This document shows, piece after piece, positions 61,101-64,000 of a DNA stretch of 64,000 nt. The notes under the pieces are model-generated. The model had not been told where the DNA came from and did no database searches. It saw only the letters and a list, made by a program, of their open reading frames with translations. Numbering within the stretch: position 1 is the stretch's first letter; every line of letters begins with the position of its first letter. The stretch comes from Prinia subflava (Eukaryota; Chordata; Aves; Passeriformes; Cisticolidae): contig NC_086251.1 of NCBI RefSeq assembly GCF_021018805.1, positions 17,651,098-17,715,097 on the forward strand. The letters run 5' to 3'. A program made the position numbers and the translations under genes.

Positions 61101-64000
61101 TGTGCTTTTGTTTGTTTGTTTGTTTTTGTTTCCAGAAAAACCCAAATGTTATTTACCTGGTACTGGTTTACACTGTATGGATCCTGATGGGACACAGACA
61201 CTAAAAGAAAATTTTTCAGAAATTAAAATGTTGCTGATGTTTTATGACACCTGTTAGCAAAGTCAAGAGCACAGAAGCAGATATTTGTCACTTGATCTTC
61301 ATTCACACTACTAGATATTTTTCTGGGTATATTTTCCAGTATTGCCTACCATTTTTCTTTCAAATTAAGTCACCACTTTCAGTACAATTGCAAGTTGCAA
61401 TACTGCAATAACAACTGTTTTGCAGAGTGAACTTACAGCTAGATCAGGTCATTCTCTGGTCACCATGTAGAACCAGAGGTGAAAGTGCTGTCATTCCTAA
61501 CCCTCTAAGCAAACAGTTGGGACTCAATTATCTCTTTCAGGGCAAGAGTATTTCAGATCACAGTGATTTTGAAGTCACAGTTTTAAGTGAGAATGCAAGG
61601 CAGAGTAGCCCCTCTCCTTTCCAAAGAGTCATAAGAATTGAGAGGTTGTTTTAGAAATTCACCCATGTTTCATTATATAATTTATGACAGTTGACAGGTA
61701 TAATTAGTGAATTTGCTAATATACTTATTATAATAATGCTACCATCCTGAAATCTGGATTATTATGGGTTTGGAAAATTATGAAATGCAAGAATATATCA
61801 GCTCATCAGCTGAAGCTGCATCTCTGTTTGAGGCCCAGTAAAGTAAATGAGGGACTCAGCATAAACAAATTATTTCCTGAATTACTGCAAGTAATTTTTA
61901 TATACCATATTGTACAGTTTTCTTCTGTGGGTATTTCTTGCCCAGGGGGTACATGGGTTCCATCCTCCAGGTAACATCCACATTGATCTTCTGTCACACA
62001 TTCCTTTGTCTCTTCATTATAAATAGGCCTGTCCTTAGGGCATCTGGGGTAGCAACCTATTGATGACAGGTAGAACAGAATACAGGATGAAGAAAAAGTA
62101 CAAAAGGTTAATTCAGTGATATGTTACCTTCTGAAGCTAAATTATTCTCACTGAATCAAGCATAGTGAAAGAAACCTAAAACTTCCCATTCAAACCAAAC
62201 TGTGGAGAATTAGTCTTTCCAAAAGACTTCAACAGTTCTCATTGGGGTGAGGAGGATTAAGAGGTTTTTTATGAAAACCAGTGAAGTTTCTTTTTCTTGG
62301 TTCAATGCCTTAGAGAAACCCCTAATTTATACTCATTTCTATGGGCAGCTAGTAATTTTCAGACAAAGAAACATCCCAATTTTTGTATAGATCACTATAT
62401 CAATAATACTTTCTGAGGAATACAGAAGCGGATTTATTAACAAACAGATTTTTCTCTACATTTCTTGAAACATTAGACCTTGTTGATATGTTTTGAATAC
62501 ACCAGGTATATCTACCTCAAACAGATAATTTATCTGTGTTTTTCCTTACCTCGAGCAATGATCTGAACTTCACTGCAAGGGATTAACTGACTGTCAATTC
62601 TCATTCTATTTTTCATGTAAATACACTTACTAATATTATTCTGTTATTAGTGTATCTCCTTCCTCTACATAACCTCTTACTAAGTCCAATTATTAATGAC
62701 ACAAAATCCTCTTTATACTGTACTGGACTTCTAAATAACCTTTAAACTGAAGCACCATGTACTTAGAAGTCACTTTACACTGCCAGACTGTACTTACGAT
62801 GTCCTAACAAAAATAGGTGTGCTCTATATTTCTTTTGAAATTAAACAACAAAAATAATTCAGAAAGATAATTGGATATATAGTAATCTGCCTTCTGACAC
62901 TTCCCAAATCTTTCTAATAATATAAGACAATTTATTTTAAAACACAGAGGTTTGTTGGGTTTTCAAAAATATTTTGGTTGGGGATTTTTGTTGATTTTTT
63001 AAGTAGGGTTTTTTCATGGTATTTTGTTTTGTTTTGTTTCTCTTCAGTTTTGGTTTGTTTGATTTTTTCTTTTGATTTTTCTACTAGCAGTTCAAAGCAA
63101 AGTCAAGCTCAAGGCCTTTCTTGCCAATCCCTAAACTGGAGATAAGTGCTTCCAGTCCACACCAAAAAGACTTTATGGCTAGAAACACAGTTTTCTTCCT
63201 CCAGCTTTACCATGTGGTAAACCAGAAGATACTTGTAAAGTCTTTTACATTCTTGGATCATTGCAGTCCTTTAAATGTGAAATTCCTGTTCCATTATCAA
63301 CCCCAAGGACTGCCACCTACTATCTCATCTACAAAGGAAACAGAATCTCAGTTAAGAATCCAAAATATAGCAGCATCAGTATGTCTGCTATGAAAGATGT
63401 TCTCTAGTGTAAATGTAGGAGAATGTTGCACACTAATCTAGTAAAGGCAAGATGATCTGGTATATAAAAAATGATAAGGTTAAAAACACCCAATTAACAG
63501 TGACTTGCTTCTTTGCCCTATCAAAGATTTTCCTGCTTTTGAAATACTTTCACACGGGATTCAAAATAACCATGATGCAATAATAATGCATGTTTCAGGT
63601 AGACACCTCGTTTTGTGGCTGACAGCAATGTAACTATCACCCATTGATGTTAATAACTAATAAATTACATTATAGGAAGTATTTATGTAAGACTGGAGGT
63701 GAACTCAACATAGTAGATTTAGGAACATCTCATCAAGTTGACTGACTAGTCTGTAAGTATTATATCTGACTAGTCTAGTAAGTATTAAAAGATATCAGAA
63801 CAACGTTATACAAAACAAAATATAGAATGGCAAGGAATTTATTACCTTCCAGTAGTGGCACTGTAAAGTTGGTGCTGACATTATTGATCATCTTGCAGGT
63901 TGTGATACTACTGCCACAAGGCTCGTAGTGCCAGTCACACTCGTTGCGAGGGTTGTAGTAGTCACAGAATATCGCTGATAAGAAAAGAGAGAAGCTGATT
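27939..64000 (-). CDS. MUC2: MUC2 gel-forming mucin gene, 3' part (37 coding exons, 5' part outside window)
   Basis: Secreted gel-forming mucin that builds the intestinal mucus layer by disulfide polymerisation and dense O-glycosylation. Domain order read from the exons: end of D3, CysD, multi-exon PTS region with two more CysD domains, a long repeat PTS exon, VWD4 with the motif GWGDPHYMTFDG, C8, TIL, VWC modules and the C-terminal cystine knot. The C-terminal half aligns closely with human MUC2 as I remember it (WHWECDCYCTGWGDPHY, VDNFGVYIDNYHC, CVHGNAE, CQDT near the end). Summed exon lengths are 8366 nt: two leading bases of a split codon, then 2788 codons including TGA, with no frame conflict at any junction. 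Neighbour: the ovomucin gene starts 8.8 kb downstream in the same orientation, as expected for the avian mucin cluster. Signal peptide, D1, D2 and most of D3 must lie beyond base 64000. Confidence 0.95.
29307..29436 (-). CDS. MUC2: MUC2 exon: cystine knot (CTCK) first half
   Basis: It encodes RTPCSVRHRKDFIVYNGCRS, IDLTECEGTCGTFS. The spacing matches the first half of the mucin CTCK domain (human NHCSGSCGTFVMYS), which forms the C-terminal dimer in the endoplasmic reticulum. Acceptor CTGTAG, donor CT|GTAAGT, phase 1 in and 2 out. Confidence 0.93.
29698..29737 (-). CDS. MUC2: MUC2 40-nt exon (LPNGCCRTC)
   Basis: It encodes GTISFLPNGCCRTC across the junction, matching human GSITFMPNGCCKTC. Acceptor TTTTAG, donor T|GTAAGT, phase 0 in and 1 out. 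Confidence 0.88.
30418..30546 (-). CDS. MUC2: MUC2 exon before the cystine knot
   Basis: It encodes PGDIKNDPHNNCTIYSCVDV, HNQLIASTSEITCPAFNEES. Human: PGDFKSDPKNNCTFFSCVKI and HNQLISSVSNITCPNF. 129 nt, phase 0-0, acceptor TTGCAG, donor CCT|GTGAGT. Confidence 0.94.
30838..30905. repeat. TAGACTATTATATAT-type degenerate AT repeat
   Basis: Repeated short AGACTA/TATATA words in the MUC2 intron between 30546 and 31295. Simple low-complexity expansion. Confidence 0.75.
31295..31393 (-). CDS. MUC2: MUC2 exon: GECCGKC segment
   Basis: It encodes GYEIKPVKGECCGKCVQTKC and IIHTADNSELILS. Human: GFELMEAPGECCKKCEQTHC. 99 nt, phase 0-0, acceptor TTCTAG, donor AGT|GTAAGT. Confidence 0.92.
31838..31960 (-). 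CDS. MUC2: MUC2 exon: VWC-like module
   Basis: It encodes DKCQNCVCTND, LNIISCERVPCNTYC. Human: SKCQDCVCTDK and CTHVPCNTSC. 123 nt, phase 0-0, acceptor TTTGTAG, donor CCA|GTAAGT. Confidence 0.91.
32590..32630 (-). CDS. MUC2: MUC2 41-nt exon (GVCVHGNAE)
   Basis: It encodes PKGVCVHGNAEFL; the human protein has SKGVCVHGNAEYQPG at this point. Acceptor AACAG, donor TTG|GTAAGT, phase 1 in and 0 out. Confidence 0.87.
33225..33329 (-). CDS. MUC2: MUC2 exon: KCNTSLC segment
   Basis: It encodes KCNTSLCTAKAPKCSLGFEV, IPSGQCCPAYQC. Human: KCNTSLCKEK and CPLGFEVKSKMVPGRCC. Acceptor CCCTCAG, preceded by a long poly-T tract; donor G|GTAAGT, phase 1-1. Confidence 0.93.
33339..33357. repeat. 19-nt poly-A run (poly-T on the gene strand)
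   Basis: It lies about 9 nt above the acceptor of the MUC2 exon 33225-33329 and serves as its polypyrimidine tract. Confidence 0.95.
33949..34123 (-). CDS. MUC2: MUC2 exon: VWC module
   Basis: It encodes FGEKFTVDCQDCICLEGEHG, CEPHVCDPKKVTCDGEGFYE and VNPQDSCCPLFTC. Human has FDCKNCVCLEGGSG and EVNPADTCCNITVC. Acceptor TGACAG, donor A|GTGAGT, phase 0 in and 1 out. Confidence 0.94.
34297..34328 (-). CDS. MUC2: MUC2 32-nt micro-exon
   Basis: It encodes only GCVGVDMIPRE, matching human CGCVGPDNVPREFGEHF. Acceptor TTCCAG, donor GAG|GTATGA, phase 1 in and 0 out. Without it the flanking exons are out of phase, which supports it strongly. Confidence 0.85.
34488..34588 (-). CDS. MUC2: MUC2 exon: TIL-type module, part 2
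   Basis: It encodes GQNDTSTKQVEGCFCPNGTM and YDSGVDVCVKTC. Human has NNTVLVEGCFCPEGTMNY and DVCVKTCGC. Acceptor CTCACAG, donor G|GTGAGT, phase 2 in and 1 out. Confidence 0.9.
34896..34965 (-). CDS. MUC2: MUC2 exon: TIL-type module, part 1
   Basis: 70 nt encoding SHECPPGKEYRACGPIKEMT and CKS. It aligns with human ECPSHREYQACGPAEEPTCKS. Acceptor TTCCAG, donor AG|GTAAAA, phase 1 in and 2 out. Confidence 0.88.
35603..35781 (-). CDS. MUC2: MUC2 exon: C8 domain
   Basis: It encodes FKPCHAFVQPEKYYAACVFD, LDLECSSLQIYAATCADQG and CIDWRKHTNGVC, a typical C8 module with its regular cysteine spacing. Human MUC2 has YYDACVFDSC and CLDWRNHTHGAC. Acceptor TTTCTAG, donor T|GTAAGT, phase 2 in and 1 out. Confidence 0.94.
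36419..36623 (-). CDS. MUC2: MUC2 exon: end of VWD4 and start of C8
   Basis: It encodes TCNNNTADDCMLPNG, ENCETMADHWQVVDPSKPQC, a short Pro/Thr linker and CKESSICELLLG. Human MUC2 has DDCILPSGE and DPSKPHC followed by a similar linker. Acceptor CTTAG, donor AG|GTAAAA, phase 1 in and 2 out. Confidence 0.93.
36744..36927 (-). CDS. MUC2: MUC2 exon: VWD4 second half
   Basis: It encodes VTVNNQPVALPYKKFGV, ESGINRVVEIPEL, SYNGLSFSIRLPYSLFGNNT and QGQCG. It matches the human ALPYKKYG and SYNGLSFSVRLPY segment. Acceptor TATTAG, donor G|GTAAGG; the split codon with the next exon completes a CGTC motif. Confidence 0.95.
38081..38328 (-). CDS. MUC2: MUC2 exon: VWD4 first half with GDPH motif
   Basis: It encodes YCTGWGDPHYMTFDGLYYSY, NCTYVLVEE, VDNFGVYIDNYHC, VSCPRTLILRHETQEV. 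This is a near match to human MUC2 D4. GDPH is the known site of autocatalytic Asp-Pro cleavage at low pH in mammalian MUC2; the cleavage in this protein is inferred from the motif. Acceptor TTTTTTAG, donor GAG|GTACT, phase 1 in and 0 out. Confidence 0.95.
38882..39056 (-). CDS. MUC2: MUC2 exon leading into D4 (WWLCNC motif)
   Basis: It encodes ESWWLCNCTKVICIE, CNPPPKPTCANGLSPVPV and DEDGCCWHWECDC. Human MUC2 has ETWWLCDC, ECEPPPMPTCSNGLQPV and GCCWHWECDC at this place. Acceptor CACAG, donor T|GTAAGT, phase 0 in and 1 out. Confidence 0.94.
40226..41706 (-). CDS. MUC2: MUC2 long PTS exon with four 75-residue repeats
   Basis: 1481 nt, open throughout on the minus strand. The acceptor is CTTAAAG just above; a second AG two bases further in would break the phase-1 frame. 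Donor GAG|GTGAGT. It encodes PEVPTSTPVTPS-type sequence, four copies of a 75-residue repeat (motifs TTKITTSGPTPSSST, VTGTPVPETTTTRTPSPP, SGPSSPSGTPPSTSTT), then non-repetitive PTS and the Cys-containing end KKTCTIFPNESYE. This is the counterpart of the large central mucin exon of mammalian MUC2, but much shorter. The long plus-strand frame over it is a shadow. Confidence 0.93.
40640..41524 (-). repeat. Four 225-bp tandem repeats in the long PTS exon
   Basis: The landmark GATCTTGGTGG recurs at 40835, 41060, 41285 and 41510, exactly 225 bp (75 codons) apart. Copies differ by very few bases; the 3'-most copy breaks off into unrelated PTS sequence. As the period is a multiple of three, copy-number change keeps the frame. 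Confidence 0.93.
42818..42973 (-). CDS. MUC2: MUC2 PTS exon, type G with shifted donor
   Basis: The acceptor TTTCTAACAG is shared with its sisters. It encodes GTTPSTPSTPKSTTTPSPPE, TTTTSPPSTTTSVPE. Where the sister exons end at GAAA|GTATGTTT, this one reads GAAAATGTTTTC with no GT donor. The next usable donor in phase 1 is TTAA|GTAATT, extending the exon to VTGAL and 156 nt. Acceptor and frame are secure; the low-coordinate boundary is inferred. Confidence 0.68.
   Translation of the reverse strand, partial: AQLHPHQAHQSQQPLPRHQSLTPPPPALRAQPPVFLKMFSPEPRRLQSREH
42974..43062 (-). repeat. Tandem duplication of a splice-acceptor tract
   Basis: The roughly 43-bp intron text beginning (plus strand) GTTAGAAACAGCA and ending CAAAGGCATCA occurs twice next to the exon at 42818-42973. 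The copy adjoining the exon supplies CTAACAG. In the outer copy the AG is replaced by TG. Confidence 0.75.
44041..44217 (-). CDS. MUC2: MUC2 PTS exon, type V
   Basis: 177 nt, phase 1-1, acceptor CTAACAG, donor CCAG|GTACTT. It encodes VPPTQTPSTPKSTTTPSTPE, TPTTATVIVGSPTPTPTT and TYTTTLPTPG. Very close to 58442-58612 although 14 kb away, so exon types are interleaved along the array. Confidence 0.84.
45288..45473 (-). CDS. MUC2: MUC2 PTS exon, type V
   Basis: 186 nt, phase 1-1, acceptor TTTCTAACAG, donor CCAG|GTACTT. It encodes APPTQTPSTPKSTTTPSTPE, STPTTATVIVGSPTPTPTT and TYTTTLPTPG. Compared with 44041-44217 it carries three extra Thr codons. The intron upstream of it contains the possible LTR at 45667-46030. 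Confidence 0.84.
45667..46030. mobile_element. 364-bp insertion, possibly a solo LTR
   Basis: It interrupts text that is continuous in sister introns (GGTCATGGCCCTC). The insert is flanked by a 7-bp direct repeat GTCATGG (45660-45666 and 46031-46037), as a target-site duplication would be. Inside are TATAAAATAAACAATTAAAG, combining TATA and poly(A)-like signals, followed by a T-rich stretch. It ends in CA but starts TATGG rather than TG, so the LTR reading is tentative. No coding sequence is seen. Confidence 0.5.
46933..47070 (-). CDS. MUC2: MUC2 PTS exon, type G
   Basis: 138 nt, phase 1-1, acceptor TTTCTAACAG, donor CCTGAAA|GTATGTTT. It encodes GTTPSTPSTPKSTTTSSPPE, RTTTTSPPSTTTTVPG and ISTPE. 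Nearly the same as 53432-53569. Confidence 0.84.
48020..48223 (-). CDS. MUC2: MUC2 PTS exon
   Basis: 204 nt, phase 1-1, acceptor TTTCTAACAG, donor CCAG|GTACTT. It encodes GTTPSTPSIPPTTSELPTK, a poly-Thr run, TTTVTGSPTPTSTTSG and TYTTTLSTPG. It combines the type-G start with the type-V end, as if the two exon types had recombined. Confidence 0.84.
48876..49502 (-). CDS. MUC2: MUC2 exon: CysD domain 3 fused to PTS tail
   Basis: 627 nt, phase 1-1, acceptor CCTCCCAG, donor CCAG|GTGCTT. The CysD protein part is identical to the one in 55788-56411. The differences I see are a silent base in the Asp codon near 49474, one Ser/Gly change in the tail (SGSSTS against SSSSTS) and one extra Thr codon. 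The open frame and intact splice sites argue against a pseudo-exon. Confidence 0.93.
50654..51013 (-). CDS. MUC2: MUC2 PTS exon with (PTTT)n repeat, copy A
   Basis: 360 nt, phase 1-1, acceptor TTTCTAACAG, donor CCTGAAC|GTATGT. Same start (GTTSTTPSTTSRTTES) and end (RPPIVPTPE) as 57563-57922. The inner array here is rich in TPTTPPTTTPT blocks, whereas the other copy is mainly PTTT. The total length is nevertheless the same. Confidence 0.85.
50701..50942 (-). repeat. Thr/Pro minisatellite in PTS exon, copy A
   Basis: Plus-strand GGTGGT/GGGAGTGGTGGT 12-mer array encoding PTTT and TPTTPP blocks. The higher-order order differs from the array in copy B at 57610-57852. Confidence 0.85.
52063..52290 (-). 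CDS. MUC2: MUC2 PTS exon
   Basis: 228 nt, phase 1-1, acceptor TTTCTAACAG, donor CCAG|GTACTT. It encodes APPTKRPSTPEMPTTAPPTG, then TMPPSTTTSFSTPNTT and EYTTTLPAPG. Somewhat more diverged than its neighbours, with fewer perfect repeats. Confidence 0.84.
53432..53569 (-). CDS. MUC2: MUC2 PTS exon, type G
   Basis: 138 nt, phase 1-1, acceptor TTTCTAACAG, donor CCTGAAA|GTATGTTT. It encodes GTTPSTPSTPKSTTIPSPPE, then RTTTTSPPSTTTTVPGS and STPE. Sister exons are 46933-47070 (same length) and 42818-42973 (altered donor). Confidence 0.84.
54005..54256 (+). mobile_element. CR1 LINE 3' end fragment in a MUC2 intron
   Basis: Plus-strand sequence with the avian CR1 3' region: GGATGGGACAGGAGGACATA, TTGGATATTAGGAGGAATTT, a CCCAAGGAGGTGGCAGAG segment, then GATGATCTCAGAGATC and the end CCAACCTAACTGATTCTGTG. 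It is absent from sister introns, whose text resumes directly after it (ATATATTCCTGCCTGATTG). Confidence 0.88.
54905..55135 (-). CDS. MUC2: MUC2 PTS exon
   Basis: 231 nt, phase 1-1, acceptor TTTCTAACAG, donor CCAG|GTACTT. It encodes APPTQTPSTASTTPEPSTT, a TMGTPSTTTVTG stretch and the shared end TPTYTTTLSTPG. It starts exactly where the copy-B duplication block ends, and the exon itself is not part of that block. Confidence 0.85.
55788..56411 (-). CDS. MUC2: MUC2 exon: CysD domain 2 fused to PTS tail
   Basis: 624 nt, phase 1-1. Acceptor CCTCCCAG, donor CCAG|GTGCTT. It encodes CECVWTDWIDVTYPDG, GDYETFENIW, ISCRAEKF, LGQKVQCDVNVGLICNN and CLNYEISVCC, then a PTS tail with a run of Thr and the end SMPTPTYTTTTPSPG. 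That tail and its donor resemble the ordinary PTS exons, so the exon looks like CysD joined to a PTS unit. Almost identical to 48876-49502, with one Thr codon fewer. Confidence 0.94.
57563..57922 (-). CDS. MUC2: MUC2 PTS exon with (PTTT)n repeat, copy B
   Basis: 360 nt, phase 1-1. Acceptor TTTCTAACAG, donor CCTGAAT|GTATGT. It begins GTTSTTPSTTSRTTESPTTS, runs through a long PTTT/TTT/PTT array and ends RPPIVPTPE. It is the partner of 50654-51013 within the recent duplication: flanks are almost identical, but the internal repeat order differs. Clustered Thr and Pro are ideal O-glycosylation substrate. Confidence 0.85.
57610..57852 (-). repeat. Thr/Pro minisatellite in PTS exon, copy B
   Basis: Same 12-mer family as 50701-50942, here mainly a uniform PTTT series. 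Flanks are nearly identical between copies, so the arrays changed after duplication. Confidence 0.85.
58442..58612 (-). CDS. MUC2: MUC2 PTS exon, type V (TPTTATVIVG)
   Basis: 171 nt, phase 1-1. Acceptor tract ends TTTCTAG; donor CCAG|GTACTT. It encodes a Thr/Pro/Ser exon with the rare hydrophobic insert TATVIVGSPTPTPTT and the end PTYTTTLPTPG. Near-copies lie at 45288-45473 and 44041-44217. This is the most 5' member of the repeated exon family and its intron is the shortest. Confidence 0.85.
59204..59638 (-). CDS. MUC2: MUC2 exon: CysD domain 1 with PTS tail
   Basis: It encodes a complete CysD module: C-x-WTEWFDV (a WxxW C-mannosylation-type motif), GDYETYDEI, then IECRAK, LGQKVECDVKYGLICKNDEQ, and CYNYEIRVNCCEW. 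A Thr/Pro/Ser tail follows. Human MUC2 has the same module beginning WSDWINEDHP. Acceptor TTTGCAG, donor A|GTGAGT, phase 1-1, 435 nt. CysD domains make non-covalent contacts that set gel mesh size. This copy is clearly diverged from the two downstream CysD copies. Confidence 0.95.
59996..60025 (-). CDS. MUC2: MUC2 30-nt PTS micro-exon
   Basis: It encodes only ten codons (VSTTSRPETT across the junctions). Acceptor TTTCAG and a consensus donor A|GTAAGT, both in phase 1. It is Thr/Ser/Pro-rich and keeps the frame between its neighbours. Its small size makes it likely to be missed by gene predictors, and it could be skipped without a frameshift. Confidence 0.75.
60380..60583 (-). CDS. MUC2: MUC2 exon: last Cys-rich piece of D3 and first Thr-rich residues
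   Basis: It reads GCPCVINGTSYEVG, then DGEICITYICAENGSV, and turns into a Thr/Ser/Pro tail ending with a run of Thr. It matches the human boundary between the D3 assembly and the first PTS stretch (FCYWEICGPNGTVEK). Acceptor CTTCCAG, donor G|GTAAAT, phase 1-1. Confidence 0.9.
61157..61200 (-). CDS. MUC2: MUC2 44-nt exon: VWC-like CVC motif
   Basis: A short exon with acceptor TTTTAG and donor G|GTAAAT. It completes the split codon TG|T (Cys) and reads VCVPSGSIQCKPVPG, aligning with human CVCTNSSQVVCRPEEG. Phase 2 in, phase 1 out. Confidence 0.87.
61906..62056 (-). CDS. MUC2: MUC2 exon: TIL-type module of D3
   Basis: It encodes CYPRCPKDRPIYNEE through CGCYLEDGTHVPPG to EENCTI. Human MUC2 has CYPRCPKDRPIYEEDLKKC and CGCYVEDTHYPPGASVPTEE here. 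Acceptor ATAG, donor TG|GTATAT, phase 1 in and phase 2 out. Reading on past the donor turns an intended Cys codon into Trp, which supports the splice. Confidence 0.92.
63846..63974 (-). CDS. MUC2: MUC2 exon: end of D3 (CDYYNP motif)
   Basis: Acceptor CTTATCAG at the high end and donor G|GTAAT at the low end. It encodes FCDYYNPRNECDWHYEPCG and runs to PLLEG, matching the human MUC2 segment that starts FCDYYNPPHECEWHYEPCG. It ends in phase 1 and joins the next exon as GG|C (Gly-Cys-Tyr). This is the first MUC2 exon in the window. Confidence 0.93.

Larger units (their letters stand above)
58613..63845 (-). other. MUC2 5' introns in the window
   Basis: Introns 58613-59203, 59639-59995, 60026-60379, 60584-61156, 61201-61905 and 62057-63845. 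The first carries diverged array-unit text near its low end (about 58620-58720). The others hold simple (GTTT)n stretches near 61107-61130 and 63025-63060 and nothing else I recognise. Confidence 0.6.

Overview
The window is vertebrate nuclear DNA, almost certainly from a bird. Two large multi-exon genes lie head-to-tail on the minus strand, spliced with ordinary GT-AG introns, and avian-type CR1 retroposon 3' ends are present. Both genes belong to the secreted gel-forming mucin cluster. No plus-strand gene could be supported. The protein closest to chicken differs at roughly one residue in eight over the exon compared, so the source is probably not chicken; I do not name a species.

Gene 1 (27939 to beyond 64000, minus) is the 3' two-thirds of MUC2. 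Reading downwards from 64000 it encodes the end of the D3 assembly, a first CysD domain (59204-59638), a Pro/Thr/Ser (PTS) mucin region made of many small exons (42818-58612), one 1.48 kb PTS exon built of 75-residue repeats (40226-41706), the D4 von Willebrand domain with its GDPH cleavage motif (36.4-38.3 kb), C8/TIL/VWC modules, and the C-terminal cystine knot (27939-28194). I placed 37 coding exons; splice phases agree across every junction and give 2787 residues before the stop.

Gene 2 (below 1 to 19089, minus) starts 8.8 kb downstream of the MUC2 stop and is the ovomucin alpha-subunit gene (named MUC5B in chicken). Eighteen exons are placed, from the signal peptide through D1, D2 and the start of D', giving 795 codons. 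The gene continues beyond base 1. It has a TATA box, a short 5'UTR with a uORF overlapping the start codon, and a near-palindromic estrogen response element about 4.1 kb upstream.

The most unusual structure is the MUC2 PTS region. It is an array of about 12 exon+intron units with a period near 1.25-1.3 kb. Every exon is phase 1-1 and a multiple of 3, and each intron has the same acceptor tract. Inside the array a 2.86 kb block (CysD exon plus a Thr/Pro repeat exon) occurs twice at over 99% identity. A CR1 copy and a possible solo LTR have landed in two unit introns. Introns and the intergenic interval otherwise hold simple repeats only, as far as I can see.

Together the two genes make disulfide-linked polymeric gels: MUC2 is the intestinal mucus mucin, and ovomucin is the egg-white and oviduct gel protein.
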